NCBI RefSeq assembly: GCF_013410105.1
Contig: NZ_JACCCJ010000001.1
Span: 1,736,001 to 1,800,000, forward strand
Reading direction: 5' to 3'
DNA from: Sphingopyxis sp. JAI108
GTDB lineage: Bacteria > Pseudomonadota > Alphaproteobacteria > Sphingomonadales > Sphingomonadaceae
Length of the DNA stretch: 64,000 nt
Every line of letters begins with the position of its first letter. Position 1 is the stretch's first letter. Position numbers and translations under genes: made by a program. Under the pieces are notes generated by a model. It saw only the letters and a program-made list of their open reading frames with translations, was not told the DNA's origin and ran no database searches. This document shows positions 35,776 to 45,600 of the stretch, piece after piece.

Positions 35776-36983
35776 AGCGTCACCTCCAGCGCGTCCGCGA
35801 CCGTCGCAATATCCTTGTCCCCCCGGCCCGAGCAATTGACGATGATGATCTTGTCCTTGCCCAGCGTCGGCGCGATGCGTTCGGCGGCGGCGATGGCGTG
35901 CGCGCTTTCGAGCGCGGGGATGATGCCTTCGAGCTTGGTCAGCTTCTGGAAGCTCGCCAGCGCCTCTTCATCGGTGACGGGTTCGTAGCGGACGCGGCCG
36001 ATGTCGTGCAGCCAGCTGTGCTCCGGGCCGATGCCCGGATAGTCGAGGCCCGCCGAGATGCTGTGCGCCTCGGTGATCTGGCCGTCCGCGTCCTGGAGCA
36101 GATAGGTCTTGTTGCCGTGGAGGATACCGGGTTTGCCGCCCGCGAGGCTGGCGGCATGCTTGCCTTCGAGCCCTTCGCCCGCGGCTTCGACGCCCACGAT
36201 CTCGACATCGGCGTCGTCGAGGAAGGGATGGAACAGGCCGATCGCGTTCGATCCGCCGCCGACGGGGGCGATCAGCATGTCGGGGAGGCGGCCTTCGGCT
36301 TCCAGTATCTGCGCGCGTGCTTCGTTGCCGATCACCGACTGGAAATCGCGGACGAGCTCGGGATAGGGGTGCGGGCCGGCGACGGTGCCGATGATGTAGA
36401 AGGTGTCGTGGACGTTCGCGACCCAGTGGCGCAGCGCCTCGTTCATCGCATCCTTGAGCGTCTTCGCACCGCTCTCGACCGCGACGACTTCGGCGCCGAG
36501 CAGCTTCATGCGAAACACGTTCGGCTGTTGCCGCGCAACATCGACCGCGCCCATGAAGATGGTGCAGGGCAGGCCGAACAGCGCCGCGACGGTCGCGGTC
36601 GCGACGCCATGCTGGCCCGCGCCGGTCTCGGCGATGATCTTGGTCTTGCCCATGCGCTTGGCGAGCAGAATCTGGCCGATGCAATTGTTGATCTTGTGGG
36701 CGCCGGTGTGGTTGAGATCCTCGCGCTTCAGATAAATCTTCGCGCCGCCCAGATGGTCGGTCAGCCGCTTTGCGAACCACAGCGGGCTGGGGCGGCCGAC
36801 ATAGTTTTTGAGCAGATCGTCGAACTCGGCCTTGAACGCCGGGTCGGCCTGCGCGGCGCGATAGTGGCGTTCGAGGTCGAGGATCAGCGGCATCAGCGTT
36901 TCGGCGACATAGCGGCCGCCGAACTGGCCGAAATGGCCGCGTTCGTCCGGCCCGGTGCGAAGACTGTTGGGAAGCTGGGTCAT
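35772..36983 (-). CDS. trpB: Tryptophan synthase beta chain
   Basis: The 403-residue PLP enzyme shows [13 protein letters not shown], the PLP lysine in [37 protein letters not shown] and a final [10 protein letters not shown]. It condenses indole with serine. It overlaps trpF upstream and trpA downstream by four bases each, giving a fully coupled chain. Confidence 0.96.
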   Translation of the reverse strand: MTQLPNSLRTGPDERGHFGQFGGRYVAETLMPLILDLERHYRAAQADPAFKAEFDDLLKNYVGRPSPLWFAKRLTDHLGGAKIYLKREDLNHTGAHKINNCIGQILLAKRMGKTKIIAETGAGQHGVATATVAALFGLPCTIFMGAVDVARQQPNVFRMKLLGAEVVAVESGAKTLKDAMNEALRHWVANVHDTFYIIGTVAGPHPYPELVRDFQSVIGNEARAQILEAEGRLPDMLIAPVGGGSNAIGLFHPFLDDADVEIVGVEAAGEGLEGKHAASLAGGKPGILHGNKTYLLQDADGQITEAHSISAGLDYPGIGPEHSWLHDIGRVRYEPVTDEEALASFQKLTKLEGIIPALESAHAIAAAERIAPTLGKDKIIIVNCSGRGDKDIATVADALEVTL

Positions 36984-37615
36984 CGACCGGTCGCTTTAAG
37001 GAAAGCGGCGATCTTGTCCACATCCTTCACGCCCGGCGCGCTTTCGACACCCGACGAGACGTCGACGAGCGGCGCGCCCGTTTCGGCAATCGCCTGCGCG
37101 ACATTGTCGGGGGTCAGGCCGCCCGCGATGCCCCAATCCATGCTGTGGCGATGATTCTTGAGCAGCGACCAGTCGAAGCGCGTGCCGGTGCCGCCGGGCA
37201 GCGCAGCCGCGGGCGCGTCGAACAGGATGCGATCGGCGATCCCGCGATATTTCTGCATCCGCGTGAGTGTCTCGGCATCCTTCAGCCCCACGGCTTTCCA
37301 GATTTCGGCCGGCGCGAGGCGCTTCACCACCGCCAGCCATTCGGGCGTCTCGCTGCCGTGGAACTGGATGATATCGGGGCGGACCTTGCCAAGCGCATCG
37401 CCCGTCAGCTGCTGCGAGGCGTTGACGAGCAACAAAGCCACTTTGACCTGCGGCCCGGCGCGCTTGCGAAGTTCCGCTGCGGTCTTGAGGTCGACGTGGC
37501 GGGGGCTCGGCTCATAATGGACAAGGCCGATATGCGTGGCGCCATGGCGAATGGCGGCATCGACCGTTTCGGGCGTCTTGAGCCCGCAGATTTTGACGAG
37601 AGGGGGCATGGTCAT
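36980..37615 (-). CDS. trpF: Phosphoribosylanthranilate isomerase
   Basis: The 211-residue protein has the TrpF signatures [12 protein letters not shown] (catalytic Cys), [19 protein letters not shown] and [14 protein letters not shown], ending [14 protein letters not shown]. It isomerises phosphoribosylanthranilate in tryptophan synthesis. It is the first gene of the trpF-trpB-trpA-accD chain. I see no Trp-rich leader peptide in the 95 bases upstream, which hold a palindromic repeat. Confidence 0.95.
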   Translation of the reverse strand: MTMPPLVKICGLKTPETVDAAIRHGATHIGLVHYEPSPRHVDLKTAAELRKRAGPQVKVALLLVNASQQLTGDALGKVRPDIIQFHGSETPEWLAVVKRLAPAEIWKAVGLKDAETLTRMQKYRGIADRILFDAPAAALPGGTGTRFDWSLLKNHRHSMDWGIAGGLTPDNVAQAIAETGAPLVDVSSGVESAPGVKDVDKIAAFLKATGR

Positions 37616-37626
37616 CCTATCCTGTC

Positions 37627-37702
37627 GTCATCCCGGCGCAGGCCGGGGTCTCGCCGTTGCGGCTGAGCGCATCGTGGAGATCCCGGCCTGCGCCGGGATG
37701 AC
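37627..37702. repeat. Inverted repeat (CCCGGCGCAGGCCGGG type) between pyrF and trpF
   Basis: Two 26-base arms, 37627-37652 and 37677-37702, pair with one G-T pair around a 24-base centre. Each arm also contains the smaller palindrome CCCGGC-GCAGGCCGGG. I recall this type of element as frequent between genes of high-GC alphaproteobacteria. It fills most of the space between pyrF and trpF. Confidence 0.85.
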
Positions 37703-37710
37703 GGCTGTTT

Positions 37711-38385
37711 CTAAAGCGTCGCTTCGATTTCGCGCGCGGCGAGATCGGGGTCTTCGGACTGGCTGATCGGGCGGCCGACGACGAGGATCGAGGCGCCGTC
37801 CGACATCGCCTGTGCCGGCGTAACGATCCGTTTCTGATCGCCCATCTTGCCGTTCGCCGGGCGGACGCCGGGGACGACGAAATAGCCGCCGGGCCACGCC
37901 TTGCGCGCCGCTTTCACCTCCTGGCCCGAGCAGACGATGCCGTCGAGCCCGGCTTCGCGCGCGAGCGCGGCAAGGCGGACGACCTGGTCGTGCGGGGTGC
38001 CGCCGATACCGATATCGTCGAGATCGGGCGCATCGAGGCTGGTGAGCACGGTGACGGCGACGACCTTTGTATTAGCGCCGGCCACTGCCTTCGCTTCTTC
38101 GAGCATCGCACGGCCGCCGGCGGCGTGAACGGTGAGCACCGCCGGTTCGAGCGGACGCAGCGCCTGAATCGCTTTCGCAACCGTATTCGGGATATCGTGG
38201 AGCTTGAGGTCGAGGAAGATCGGCAGGCCGAGCTTCGCCATCTCGTGCACCCCGTGATGACCGTTGGCGCAGAAGAATTCGAGGCCCAGCTTCAACCCGC
38301 CGACATGGCGCCGCACCTTTTGCGCGAGCGTAAGCGCGGCGTCGAGGTGTGTCGTGTCGATGGCGAGGTAAAGCGGCGAGGTCAT
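37711..38385 (-). CDS. pyrF: Orotidine 5'-phosphate decarboxylase
   Basis: The 224-residue protein has the PyrF signature FLDLKLHDIPNTVAKA (Lys-Asp catalytic network), AIDTTHLDAALTLA at the start, VTVLTS, and GVRPANGKMGDQKR for phosphate binding. It makes UMP from OMP. Its ATG at 38385 overlaps the stop of the upstream LapA-like gene by four bases. Confidence 0.95.
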   Translation of the reverse strand: MTSPLYLAIDTTHLDAALTLAQKVRRHVGGLKLGLEFFCANGHHGVHEMAKLGLPIFLDLKLHDIPNTVAKAIQALRPLEPAVLTVHAAGGRAMLEEAKAVAGANTKVVAVTVLTSLDAPDLDDIGIGGTPHDQVVRLAALAREAGLDGIVCSGQEVKAARKAWPGGYFVVPGVRPANGKMGDQKRIVTPAQAMSDGASILVVGRPISQSEDPDLAAREIEATL

Positions 38386-38726
38386 GGCTTGTCCGTCGAG
38401 AAGAGGTCGGTAGGGGCGGGCGGGATGTCGTTCACCGGCGTGGTTGCGGGCGCGGGCGCCACAGGCCGGTTGGCGAGCGCGCGGAGGTCCGCCGCCTGCC
38501 GCTCGCTTGCATCGAGGCGGCGCTTCAGCGACCAACGCGTCGTGCGCAGCGCGATCCACATGGGAACGCTGCCGATCAGAAAGGAAGCAAAGATGACGAC
38601 GGGAAGTTTCGTCTCCGCTTCCCAGCCCGGCCAGATGGTAACGGTGACAACTTGCCAGTTCGCCATCGCAAAGATGACGAGCACGGCGGTCAGCAAAACC
38701 CAGATGATCGTACGCAGGATTCCCAC
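38382..38726 (-). CDS. LapA-domain membrane protein
   Basis: The 114-residue protein has two membrane helices, IIWVLLTAVLVIFAMANW and LPVVIFASFLIGSVPMWIAL, separated by a short periplasmic or outer loop, and a Pro-rich cytoplasmic tail. This matches the LapA (DUF1049/YciS) family, whose E. coli members help assemble lipopolysaccharide by tuning LpxC turnover. The start is a GTG at 38726 with AGGAG nine bases upstream; the longer frame to 38954 is antisense to nothing useful and lies in purB. Confidence 0.85.
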   Translation of the reverse strand: MGILRTIIWVLLTAVLVIFAMANWQVVTVTIWPGWEAETKLPVVIFASFLIGSVPMWIALRTTRWSLKRRLDASERQAADLRALANRPVAPAPATTPVNDIPPAPTDLFSTDKP

Positions 38727-38794
38727 TTCGTCTTGCTCCTCTGTCGATCCGGCGACGACACTATGACAGAACGCCCCGCGATTCCAGCCTGCGG

Positions 38795-40111
38795 CTAGAT
38801 CGCCCCGAACACCCTGTCGAAGATCGTGTCGACATGCTTCATATGATAGCCGAGGTCGAAAAGTTCCGTAAGCTGGTCCGCCGAAAGCCGCGCGGTGACG
38901 TCGGCATCGCCCTTCAGCAGTTCGAGCAGCGAGAGCTGGCCGTCCGATTCCCATACCTTCATCGCATTGCGCTGGACGAGGGCATAGCTATCCTCGCGGC
39001 TCGCGCCCGCCTGCGTCAGCGCCAGCAGCACGCGTTGCGAGTGGACGAGGCCGCCCATGCGGTCGAGATTCTTCTGCATCCGCTCGGGATAGACGAGCAG
39101 CTTGTCGATGACGCCGGTCAGCCGCTCCAGCGCGAAGTCGAGCGTGATCGTCGCGTCGGGTCCGATGAAGCGCTCGACCGACGAGTGACTGATGTCGCGC
39201 TCGTGCCACAGCGCGACATTCTCCATCGCGGGGATCGCGGCGCTGCGCACCATGCGCGCGAGGCCGGTCAGATTCTCGGTCAGCACCGGGTTGCGCTTGT
39301 GCGGCATCGCCGACGAACCCTTCTGCCCCGGCGAGAAATATTCCTCTGCCTCGAGCACTTCGGTGCGCTGGAGATGGCGAACCTCGACCGCGAGGCGCTC
39401 GATCGACGACGCGATGACGCCGAGCACGGCGAAGAACATCGCATGGCGGTCGCGCGGGATGACCTGCGTCGAGACGGGCTCGATCGTCAGGCCGAGCTTG
39501 GCCGCGACATGCGCTTCGACGCGGGGATCGATATTGGCGAATGTGCCGACGGCGCCCGAGATGGCGCAGGTCGCAATTTCGGCGCGCGCGGCCTGCAGGC
39601 GGAGTTTGCAGCGCGAGAATTCGGCATAGGCCTCGGCGAGCTTGAGCCCGAAGGTTACCGGTTCGGCGTGGATGCCGTGGCTGCGGCCGATCGTCGGGGT
39701 GAGCTTGTGCTCATAGGCGCGGCGCTTGATCGCTTCGAGCAACGCGTCGATGTCGGCGAGCAATATGTCGGCGGCTTGGCTGAGCTGGACCGCAAGGCAG
39801 GTGTCGAGCACGTCGGAGCTTGTCATGCCCTGGTGCATGAAGCGTGCTTCATCGCCGACATTCTCGGCGACCCAGGTCAGGAAGGCGATGACGTCATGTT
39901 TGGTCACCGCTTCGATCGCGTCGATCGCGGCGACGTCTATCACGGGGTTCGTCGCCCACCAGTCCCACAGCGCCTTGGCCGCGGATTTGGGCACGGTGCC
40001 GAGTTCGGCGAGCGCGTCGGTCGCGTGCGCTTCGATCTCGAACCAGATGCGAAAGCGATTCTCGGCCGACCAGATCGCGGTCATTTCCGGCCGTGCGTAA
40101 CGCGGAACCAT
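38795..40111 (-). CDS. purB: Adenylosuccinate lyase
   Basis: The 438-residue protein shows the fumarase/aspartase superfamily signature GSSAMPHKRNP (about 265-275), MTSSDVLDT, GRSHGIHAEP with the catalytic His, and a helical C-terminal domain. It acts twice in purine synthesis, releasing fumarate. AAGGA lies about eight bases before the ATG at 40111; the longer frame to 40273 is rejected. The 190 bases upstream contain an 8-bp GC-rich hairpin around 40166-40190 and separate it from a divergent secreted-protein pair. Confidence 0.95.
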   Translation of the reverse strand: MVPRYARPEMTAIWSAENRFRIWFEIEAHATDALAELGTVPKSAAKALWDWWATNPVIDVAAIDAIEAVTKHDVIAFLTWVAENVGDEARFMHQGMTSSDVLDTCLAVQLSQAADILLADIDALLEAIKRRAYEHKLTPTIGRSHGIHAEPVTFGLKLAEAYAEFSRCKLRLQAARAEIATCAISGAVGTFANIDPRVEAHVAAKLGLTIEPVSTQVIPRDRHAMFFAVLGVIASSIERLAVEVRHLQRTEVLEAEEYFSPGQKGSSAMPHKRNPVLTENLTGLARMVRSAAIPAMENVALWHERDISHSSVERFIGPDATITLDFALERLTGVIDKLLVYPERMQKNLDRMGGLVHSQRVLLALTQAGASREDSYALVQRNAMKVWESDGQLSLLELLKGDADVTARLSADQLTELFDLGYHMKHVDTIFDRVFGAI

Positions 40112-40302
40112 TGAATTTCCTTCCTTTTCGGGCGGCTTGTCGCGGAATCCCCGCGAAACCGGGTCGGGGCGCCCCGTAGCAGGGACGGGGCGTTTCGCCA
40201 AATGTCCAGCGACCGCAACTTTGGCGAAATCCGGCGGGTTGATCCTTCGCCCCATCAGAAAGGCGACCGGCAAATCAAGGTCGCCGATACAGGAGAATGA
40301 AT

Positions 40303-40599
40303 GTGTTGAAACAAGTGCTTTTGATCGGCGCAGCCGCTGTCAGCTTCCCCGCCCTGGCCCAGACGACGGCGCCGATGGACGAACAGCCCGCCCCGACGAC
40401 GCAAACGCCGCCGGCGCCCACCGACACGACTGCGCCGACGCCCGACAGCACCACCCCGACGGACCAGACGGCGCCGACCGATCAGGCGCCGACCGAGGAC
40501 GCGCTTCCCAGCGACACGCCCCCCGCGGCCGAGCCGACCCCTCCGGCTGACCAGCCCGCTCCGGATGACGAGGAAAAGCCCGAGTCGGAACCGGAATAA
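40303..40599 (+). CDS. Small secreted Pro/Thr/Asp-rich protein, first of two tandem paralogs
   Basis: The 98-residue reading uses the GTG at 40303, which places VLKQVLLIGAAAVSFPALAQ in register with the signal peptide of the next gene (MLKQMLLIGAAAVSFPALAQ) and gives the same seven-base spacing to AGGAG (40291-40295). After cleavage at ALA-Q the mature part is rich in Pro, Thr, Ala and acidic residues and probably disordered. I recognise no domain. It lacks the EF-hand part of its neighbour, so it may be a decayed or specialised copy. An ATG at 40297 also exists but sits too close to the AGGAG. Confidence 0.75.
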   Translation: MLKQVLLIGAAAVSFPALAQTTAPMDEQPAPTTQTPPAPTDTTAPTPDSTTPTDQTAPTDQAPTEDALPSDTPPAAEPTPPADQPAPDDEEKPESEPE

Positions 40600-40620
40600 A
40601 CCTTACGCAGGAGTAATATC

Positions 40621-41112
40621 ATGTTGAAACAGATGCTTTTGATCGGTGCCGCCGCGGTGAGTTTTCCCGCGCTGGCCCAGACCACCCCGCCGGCTTCGGA
40701 CCCGATGAGCCAGCCGACGACGACCGAGCCCGTGAGTCCGGCGCCGGCACCCGCGCCGGACACGACCAGCCCGACGCCTGACACCACGAATCCGGCCCCG
40801 ATGCCCGATTCGTCGACTCCGCCGGCGGCGACCGAAGCCGCTCCGTCGAGCGCAGCGGCGACGCCGACCCAGATCGCGCAGATCGTCGAACAGGAATTCC
40901 CGACCTATGACGGGGACAAGAACGGCGACCTCAATGAAGCCGAATTCGGCGTGTGGATGAAGAAGCTGCGTGCCGCGACCGACCCCAGCGCCGACGTCGA
41001 ATCGGCCGAGGTGACGAGCTGGATCGGACAGGCCTTCGCGTCCGCCGACGGCGACAAGTCGGGCGGCGTGAACAAGACCGAACTCACCGGTTTCCTGTCG
41101 CGCGGCGCCTGA
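40621..41112 (+). CDS. Secreted EF-hand calcium-binding protein, second of two tandem paralogs
   Basis: The 163-residue protein has the same 20-residue signal peptide as the gene before it, a Pro/Thr/Ala-rich linker (about 21-80), and a C-terminal pair of EF-hand loops: DGDKNGDLNEAEF and DGDKSGGVNKTEL. Both keep the acidic positions for calcium. It should be exported to the periplasm or beyond and bind calcium; its partner is unknown. AGGAG lies seven bases upstream. It follows the first paralog by 21 bases, so the two are likely cotranscribed. Confidence 0.88.
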   Translation: MLKQMLLIGAAAVSFPALAQTTPPASDPMSQPTTTEPVSPAPAPAPDTTSPTPDTTNPAPMPDSSTPPAATEAAPSSAAATPTQIAQIVEQEFPTYDGDKNGDLNEAEFGVWMKKLRAATDPSADVESAEVTSWIGQAFASADGDKSGGVNKTELTGFLSRGA

Positions 41113-41182
41113 ACGGCGCCCCGCGGGGTGGTGCGGCCGTCGGAGCGATCCGGCGGCCGCATCGCCGTGCATAGGGTTGGGT

Positions 41183-41590
41183 CTATGCGGGTTGTTCAAC
41201 CGCGATGATCGTCAGCCGGTGCTCGACGCCGCCACGGTCGGGCCAGTTGATCGACTGGCCGACGCTCAGCCCGATCAATCCGGCGCCGACCGGAGTCAGG
41301 ATCGAAATCCGCCCTTCGGCTATGTTGGCTTCGGCGGGATAGACAAGGCGCAATGTCCGCTCGGTGCCGCTCCTCGCATCGGTGAAGGTCACCGTTGACC
41401 CCATTGTGACGACGTCCGGCGGGATCGCGGCGCGGACGCAGATTGCAGCGCGATCGATCTCGTCGAGCAGCAGTTCATAGAATGCGATCGAATCGCGCTG
41501 CTGTTGCAGCGTGAGCTCGGTCAGCGCATCGGCTTCGCTGTCGATCATGCGGATAAGGGGCATCGCGGCCCCGCTATTCTTGTTGGTCAT
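41183..41590 (-). CDS. rnk: Rnk-like GreA/GreB-family nucleoside diphosphate kinase regulator
   Basis: The 135-residue protein has an Rnk-type N-terminal helical part (LTLQQQRDSIAFYELLLDEI) and a GreA/GreB C-terminal domain (VTFTDARSGTERTLRLVYP, then SILTPVGAGLIGLSVGQSI). It lacks the long coiled coil of GreA, as Rnk does. Rnk binds RNA polymerase but does not stimulate transcript cleavage. The start is the ATG at 41590 (MTNKNSG); the frame continues open to 41632 without support. Confidence 0.85.
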   Translation of the reverse strand: MTNKNSGAAMPLIRMIDSEADALTELTLQQQRDSIAFYELLLDEIDRAAICVRAAIPPDVVTMGSTVTFTDARSGTERTLRLVYPAEANIAEGRISILTPVGAGLIGLSVGQSINWPDRGGVEHRLTIIAVEQPA

Positions 41591-41803
41591 GGCGCGGACT
41601 TTCCGGCTGGCGCGCGGCGGCCTGCCACGCACGGCAATGTGGGACGGAAGGTGCCCCGGGCTCGGGGCGATCGCGCCGGAACCCGGGGCTAAATGCCCGC
41701 GAGAAGCTGTCCCCCGTGATGGCGGAAGCGGAGAAGGCCGCGCCGAATCTGCATGACGGGAATCATGTGGCCGCGAACCGGGGAAGTCAAACGGGTCCTG
41801 ACC

Positions 41804-42484
41804 CTAGATCAGTCCCATCGCGCGGAAGCTCCGGTAATCAGACCCACCGATAATGATATGATCGTGGAGAGCTATCCCGAGTTTCGCGGCTGCGGCGGCG
41901 ATATCCTTGGTGATCGCGATGTCCTGACGGCTCGGTTCGGGGCTGCCGCTCGGATGGTTGTGAACCAGGATGATCGCGGAGGCGCCGAGTTCCAGCGCGC
42001 GTTTGATCACCTCGCGCACATAGATCGCCGACTGGTCGATCGATCCCTCGCTCGCCAGTTCGTCGCGAATGAGCATGTTGCGCGAGTTGAGATAAAGAAT
42101 GCGGACGCGCTCGACGTCGATCGGCCCCATATCGGCGCGGAGCCAGTCGAGCAGCGCATCCCAGCTGGACAGGAGCGGCTTGTCGCGAAATTCGCCTTTC
42201 AGCAAGCGCAGGCCGGTCGCCTGAACGATCTTGAGCGCCGCGATGCCGGTGTCGCCGAGCCCGTCGACGCGGCGTAGCGATTCGGGGTCGGCGCTCACGA
42301 GTTGCGCCAGCGATCCGAATTCGCGCAGCAGCGCCTTGGCGAGCGGCTTGGTATCGCGGCGCGGAATCGCGAGCGCGAGCAGATATTCGACCAGCTCATA
42401 ATCCGCGAGCCCGTCCGCGTCGTCGAGCAGGCGCGAGCGCAGTCGCGCGCGGTGACCGACATGATCCGGCGTGTCCCCCATCAT
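41804..42484 (-). CDS. radC: RadC-family JAB domain protein
   Basis: The 226-residue reading starts at an ATG at 42484. It has the N-terminal HhH-type region (GHRARLRSRLLDDADGLADY, then LSADPESLRRVDGLGDTG) and the C-terminal JAB/MPN core with the JAMM metal motif HNHPSGSPEPSRQD. RadC proteins were once linked to DNA repair; the core is more likely a metalloenzyme of unsettled role. The frame is open to a TTG at 42517, but the ATG and the AAGGCGG before it fit better. Confidence 0.87.
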   Translation of the reverse strand: MMGDTPDHVGHRARLRSRLLDDADGLADYELVEYLLALAIPRRDTKPLAKALLREFGSLAQLVSADPESLRRVDGLGDTGIAALKIVQATGLRLLKGEFRDKPLLSSWDALLDWLRADMGPIDVERVRILYLNSRNMLIRDELASEGSIDQSAIYVREVIKRALELGASAIILVHNHPSGSPEPSRQDIAITKDIAAAAAKLGIALHDHIIIGGSDYRSFRAMGLI

Positions 42485-42651
42485 CGCCGCAATAACCGCC
42501 TTGTGAGGCGCACTCAACGGTCATAGGAAAAGGAAGATGGCGAACCGGATCAATTTCCTGCATCGAAACGGGATTTCCGGCGTTTCTGGTGTGAACGGGG
42601 CCTGGGTCGAGGGACGAGATTTTGCCGCCATGACGTCATCGGCCAATTCCC

Positions 42652-45600
42652 ATGACTGACGTGGCAGGCGGCGAGCAGCCGCGGTTCAAATACCGGACTT
42701 TATTGTTCAAGAAGCGCTGGCTGACCGCCGGCGCGGTGATCATCCTCGTCGCGGGGGTCTGGATCGCCCGCGAACCGATCGCCGATGAATTCATCCGCGA
42801 CCAGCTCGGCAGTCGCGACGTTCCTGCGCGTTACACGATCGAGCGGATCGGTTTTCGCAGCGAGGTCTTGTCCGATATCGTAATCGGCGACCCGAAGCGG
42901 CCCGACCTCACGGCAAAGCGCGTCGAGGTCCTGCTCGGCTATGGCTGGTCGGGGCCCTATGTGTCGGGAATCAACGCCGACGGTGTCCGGCTTTACGGGC
43001 GTTTCGTCGACGGGCGCCTGTCGTTCGGTTCGCTCGACAAGTTCCGCGACCCCGAAAGCAAGGATCCCTTTGCCTTGCCCGACCTGTCGGTCGCGCTTCG
43101 CGATGCACGGGCGCGCGTTGAAACCCCGTGGGGGGATATCGGCGCGGCGCTGAATGGTGGCGGCAATCTGCGCCGCGACTTCACCGGCAAGCTCGCACTC
43201 GTCGCGCCGCGGGTCGGGGCGGCGGGATGCCACGGTGATAATGTCAGCTTCTATGGCACGGTCCTGGTCCGCGACGTCCGGCCGCAGCTGGTGGGCCCGC
43301 TGCGCGGCGGCGGGCTGCGCTGCGCGGGCGGCAGCGTCAGCGCGGCGTCGCCGCAAGTCGCGCTCGACCTGTCGCTGTCAGAGAATCTGCAAAGCTGGAA
43401 GGGCAAGGCCGACGCCAGCATCGTGCGCCTCGTCGCAGGCCCGATCGCGGCCGACCGAATGGGGTTGCGCGCAAGTTTCGACGGCACCGCGGTGCTGACC
43501 AGGCTCGACGTCGATGCCGATATGGCGCGCCTGCGCGGACCCGATTTCGCTGCCGCGAGCGTGAACCTCGAAGCGAAGGGCAGCGTCGGCAGCGCGGCGC
43601 CCAAATTCGACGGACGCATCGGTTTCGCGCGTGCGAGCAGCAGCGCGGACTTGCGCCGTTCGCTCACCGAAAGCGCACGCGGGCTGTCGGGGACGCCGAT
43701 CGGGCCGCTGGCGGCAAGGGCCGTCGGGGCCTTGAGCCGCGTGCTCGCCGATGCGAGCGGCAGTGCGGGTTTCGCAATCGCGGGCGAGGGGCCGACCGCG
43801 CGGGTCGATTTGATCGCGCCCGAACTGACGAGCGCGAGCGGCGCGCATTTTACCGGCAGCGCCGAAAGCCGTATCGGCTATCTTTATGGCGCCGACGATC
43901 CTGCGGTGATCGCGACGGGGCGCTGGAGCATCGGCGGAGGCGACCTGCCCGCGGGAACGCTGAGCCTCGATCGCAGTGCCGAGGGGAAGGTCACCGGTCT
44001 TGCGAGCTTCGAGCCCTATGGCGCCGAAGGGGCAAGGCTGGCGTTGACGCCGGTGCGTTTTTCGGGTGGCGCGGGCGGGCTTCTCCGCTTCGCGACGACG
44101 GTGGCGCTGTCGGGACCGCTCGCGGGCGGCCGCGTCGAGCGGTTGACGGTGCCGCTGAACGGCTTTCTTGCCCCCACGGGAGCGCTCGCATTCGACGGCG
44201 GGTGCAGCCGGGTCGCTGCCGACCGGATCGAGGTCAGCGGGTTCCGGATCGGCCGCAGCGCCATCGATCTGTGCAGCCGTCCGGGGGCTCCGCTGCTCAG
44301 CGCTGGGCCTGCTGGCCTGCGCGGCGACATTCGCATTCCGCGCATTGCCCTGAGGGGAACAAGCGGCAGTTCGCCGTTCAGCCTGACCAGCGGCCCGGCG
44401 AACCTGGACCTGTCGGCGATGCGCTGGTCGCTGGCGCGCGCGGACATCGCGCTGGGCGAGGGGGAGGACGTGACCCGCTTCGCCGCTGACACCCTCACCG
44501 GGCGGGCGACACCGCAGGGCATGGCCGGTGAGCTTCGCGGCGCGGAGGGCAAGATCGGCGCGGTGCCGCTCAACATGAGCGAGATTGCGGGGCAATGGCG
44601 CTTCGCGAAAGGCGCGCTGACACTCGACGGCGGCCTTCTGCTCACCGACGCGGCGCCCGACCCGCGCTTCTTCCCGCTCGTCAGCGATGATGCGAGCCTG
44701 CGGTTCGCAGACGGGGTCATCGAAGCGAAAGCCGGCTTCAACGAACGGAAGACGGGGACGAAAATTCTCGACACGCTGATCCGCCATCGCCTCGCCGACA
44801 CTAGCGGTTCGGCGGACCTCGCCGTGAAGGAGTTGCGGTTCGACGATGCGTTCCAGCCCGACCAGCTTACCAGCCTCGCGCTCGGCGTCGTCGCCAACGT
44901 TCAGGGTTCGGTCGTCGGCGACGGGCGGATCGAGTGGACCGCCGACGGCGTCACGAGCCGCGGCACCTTCGCAACCGCCGACGCAAGTCTGGCGGCTGCA
45001 TTCGGCCCGGTCACCGGGCTGACGACGACGCTCAGCTTCGACGATCTCATCGGGCTCAGGTCGGCGCCGGGGCAGATCGCGAAGATCAACGAGATCAACC
45101 CCGGCATTCCCGTGATCGACGGCGAAATCGAATATCGGCTGCTCGGCGACAACCGCGTCCGCATCGAGGGCGGAAGCTGGCCTTTCGGCGGCGGCCAGTT
45201 GCTGCTCCACCCCACGACGCTCGATTTCAACGCTGACAATGCCCGGCGGCTGTCGTTCGACATCGTCGGGGTTGACGCCGCGGTGTTCCTGCAGAATTTC
45301 GGGTTCGACAATATCAATGCAACGGGCGTGTTCGACGGCACCCTGCCGGTCGAATTCGACGGGCTCGGCGGGCGGATCGTGGACGGGCGCATCGATTCGC
45401 GCGCCGGCGGGGGGACGCTCGCCTATGTCGGCGAATTGTCGAACCGCAATCTCGGCACGATCGCCAATTTTGCCTTTGGCGCGCTGCGCAGCCTCAAATA
45501 TGACGATCTGACGATCATATTGAACGGGGATCTCGACGGCGAAATGGTGACCGACATCCGCTTTGGCGGCGTGGGGCAGGGCGAGGGCGCGACGCGCAAT

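Noticed and set aside
36985-37710. Tryptophan leader peptide before trpF
   Set aside because: The 95 bases upstream contain a palindromic repeat and no short frame with consecutive Trp codons.
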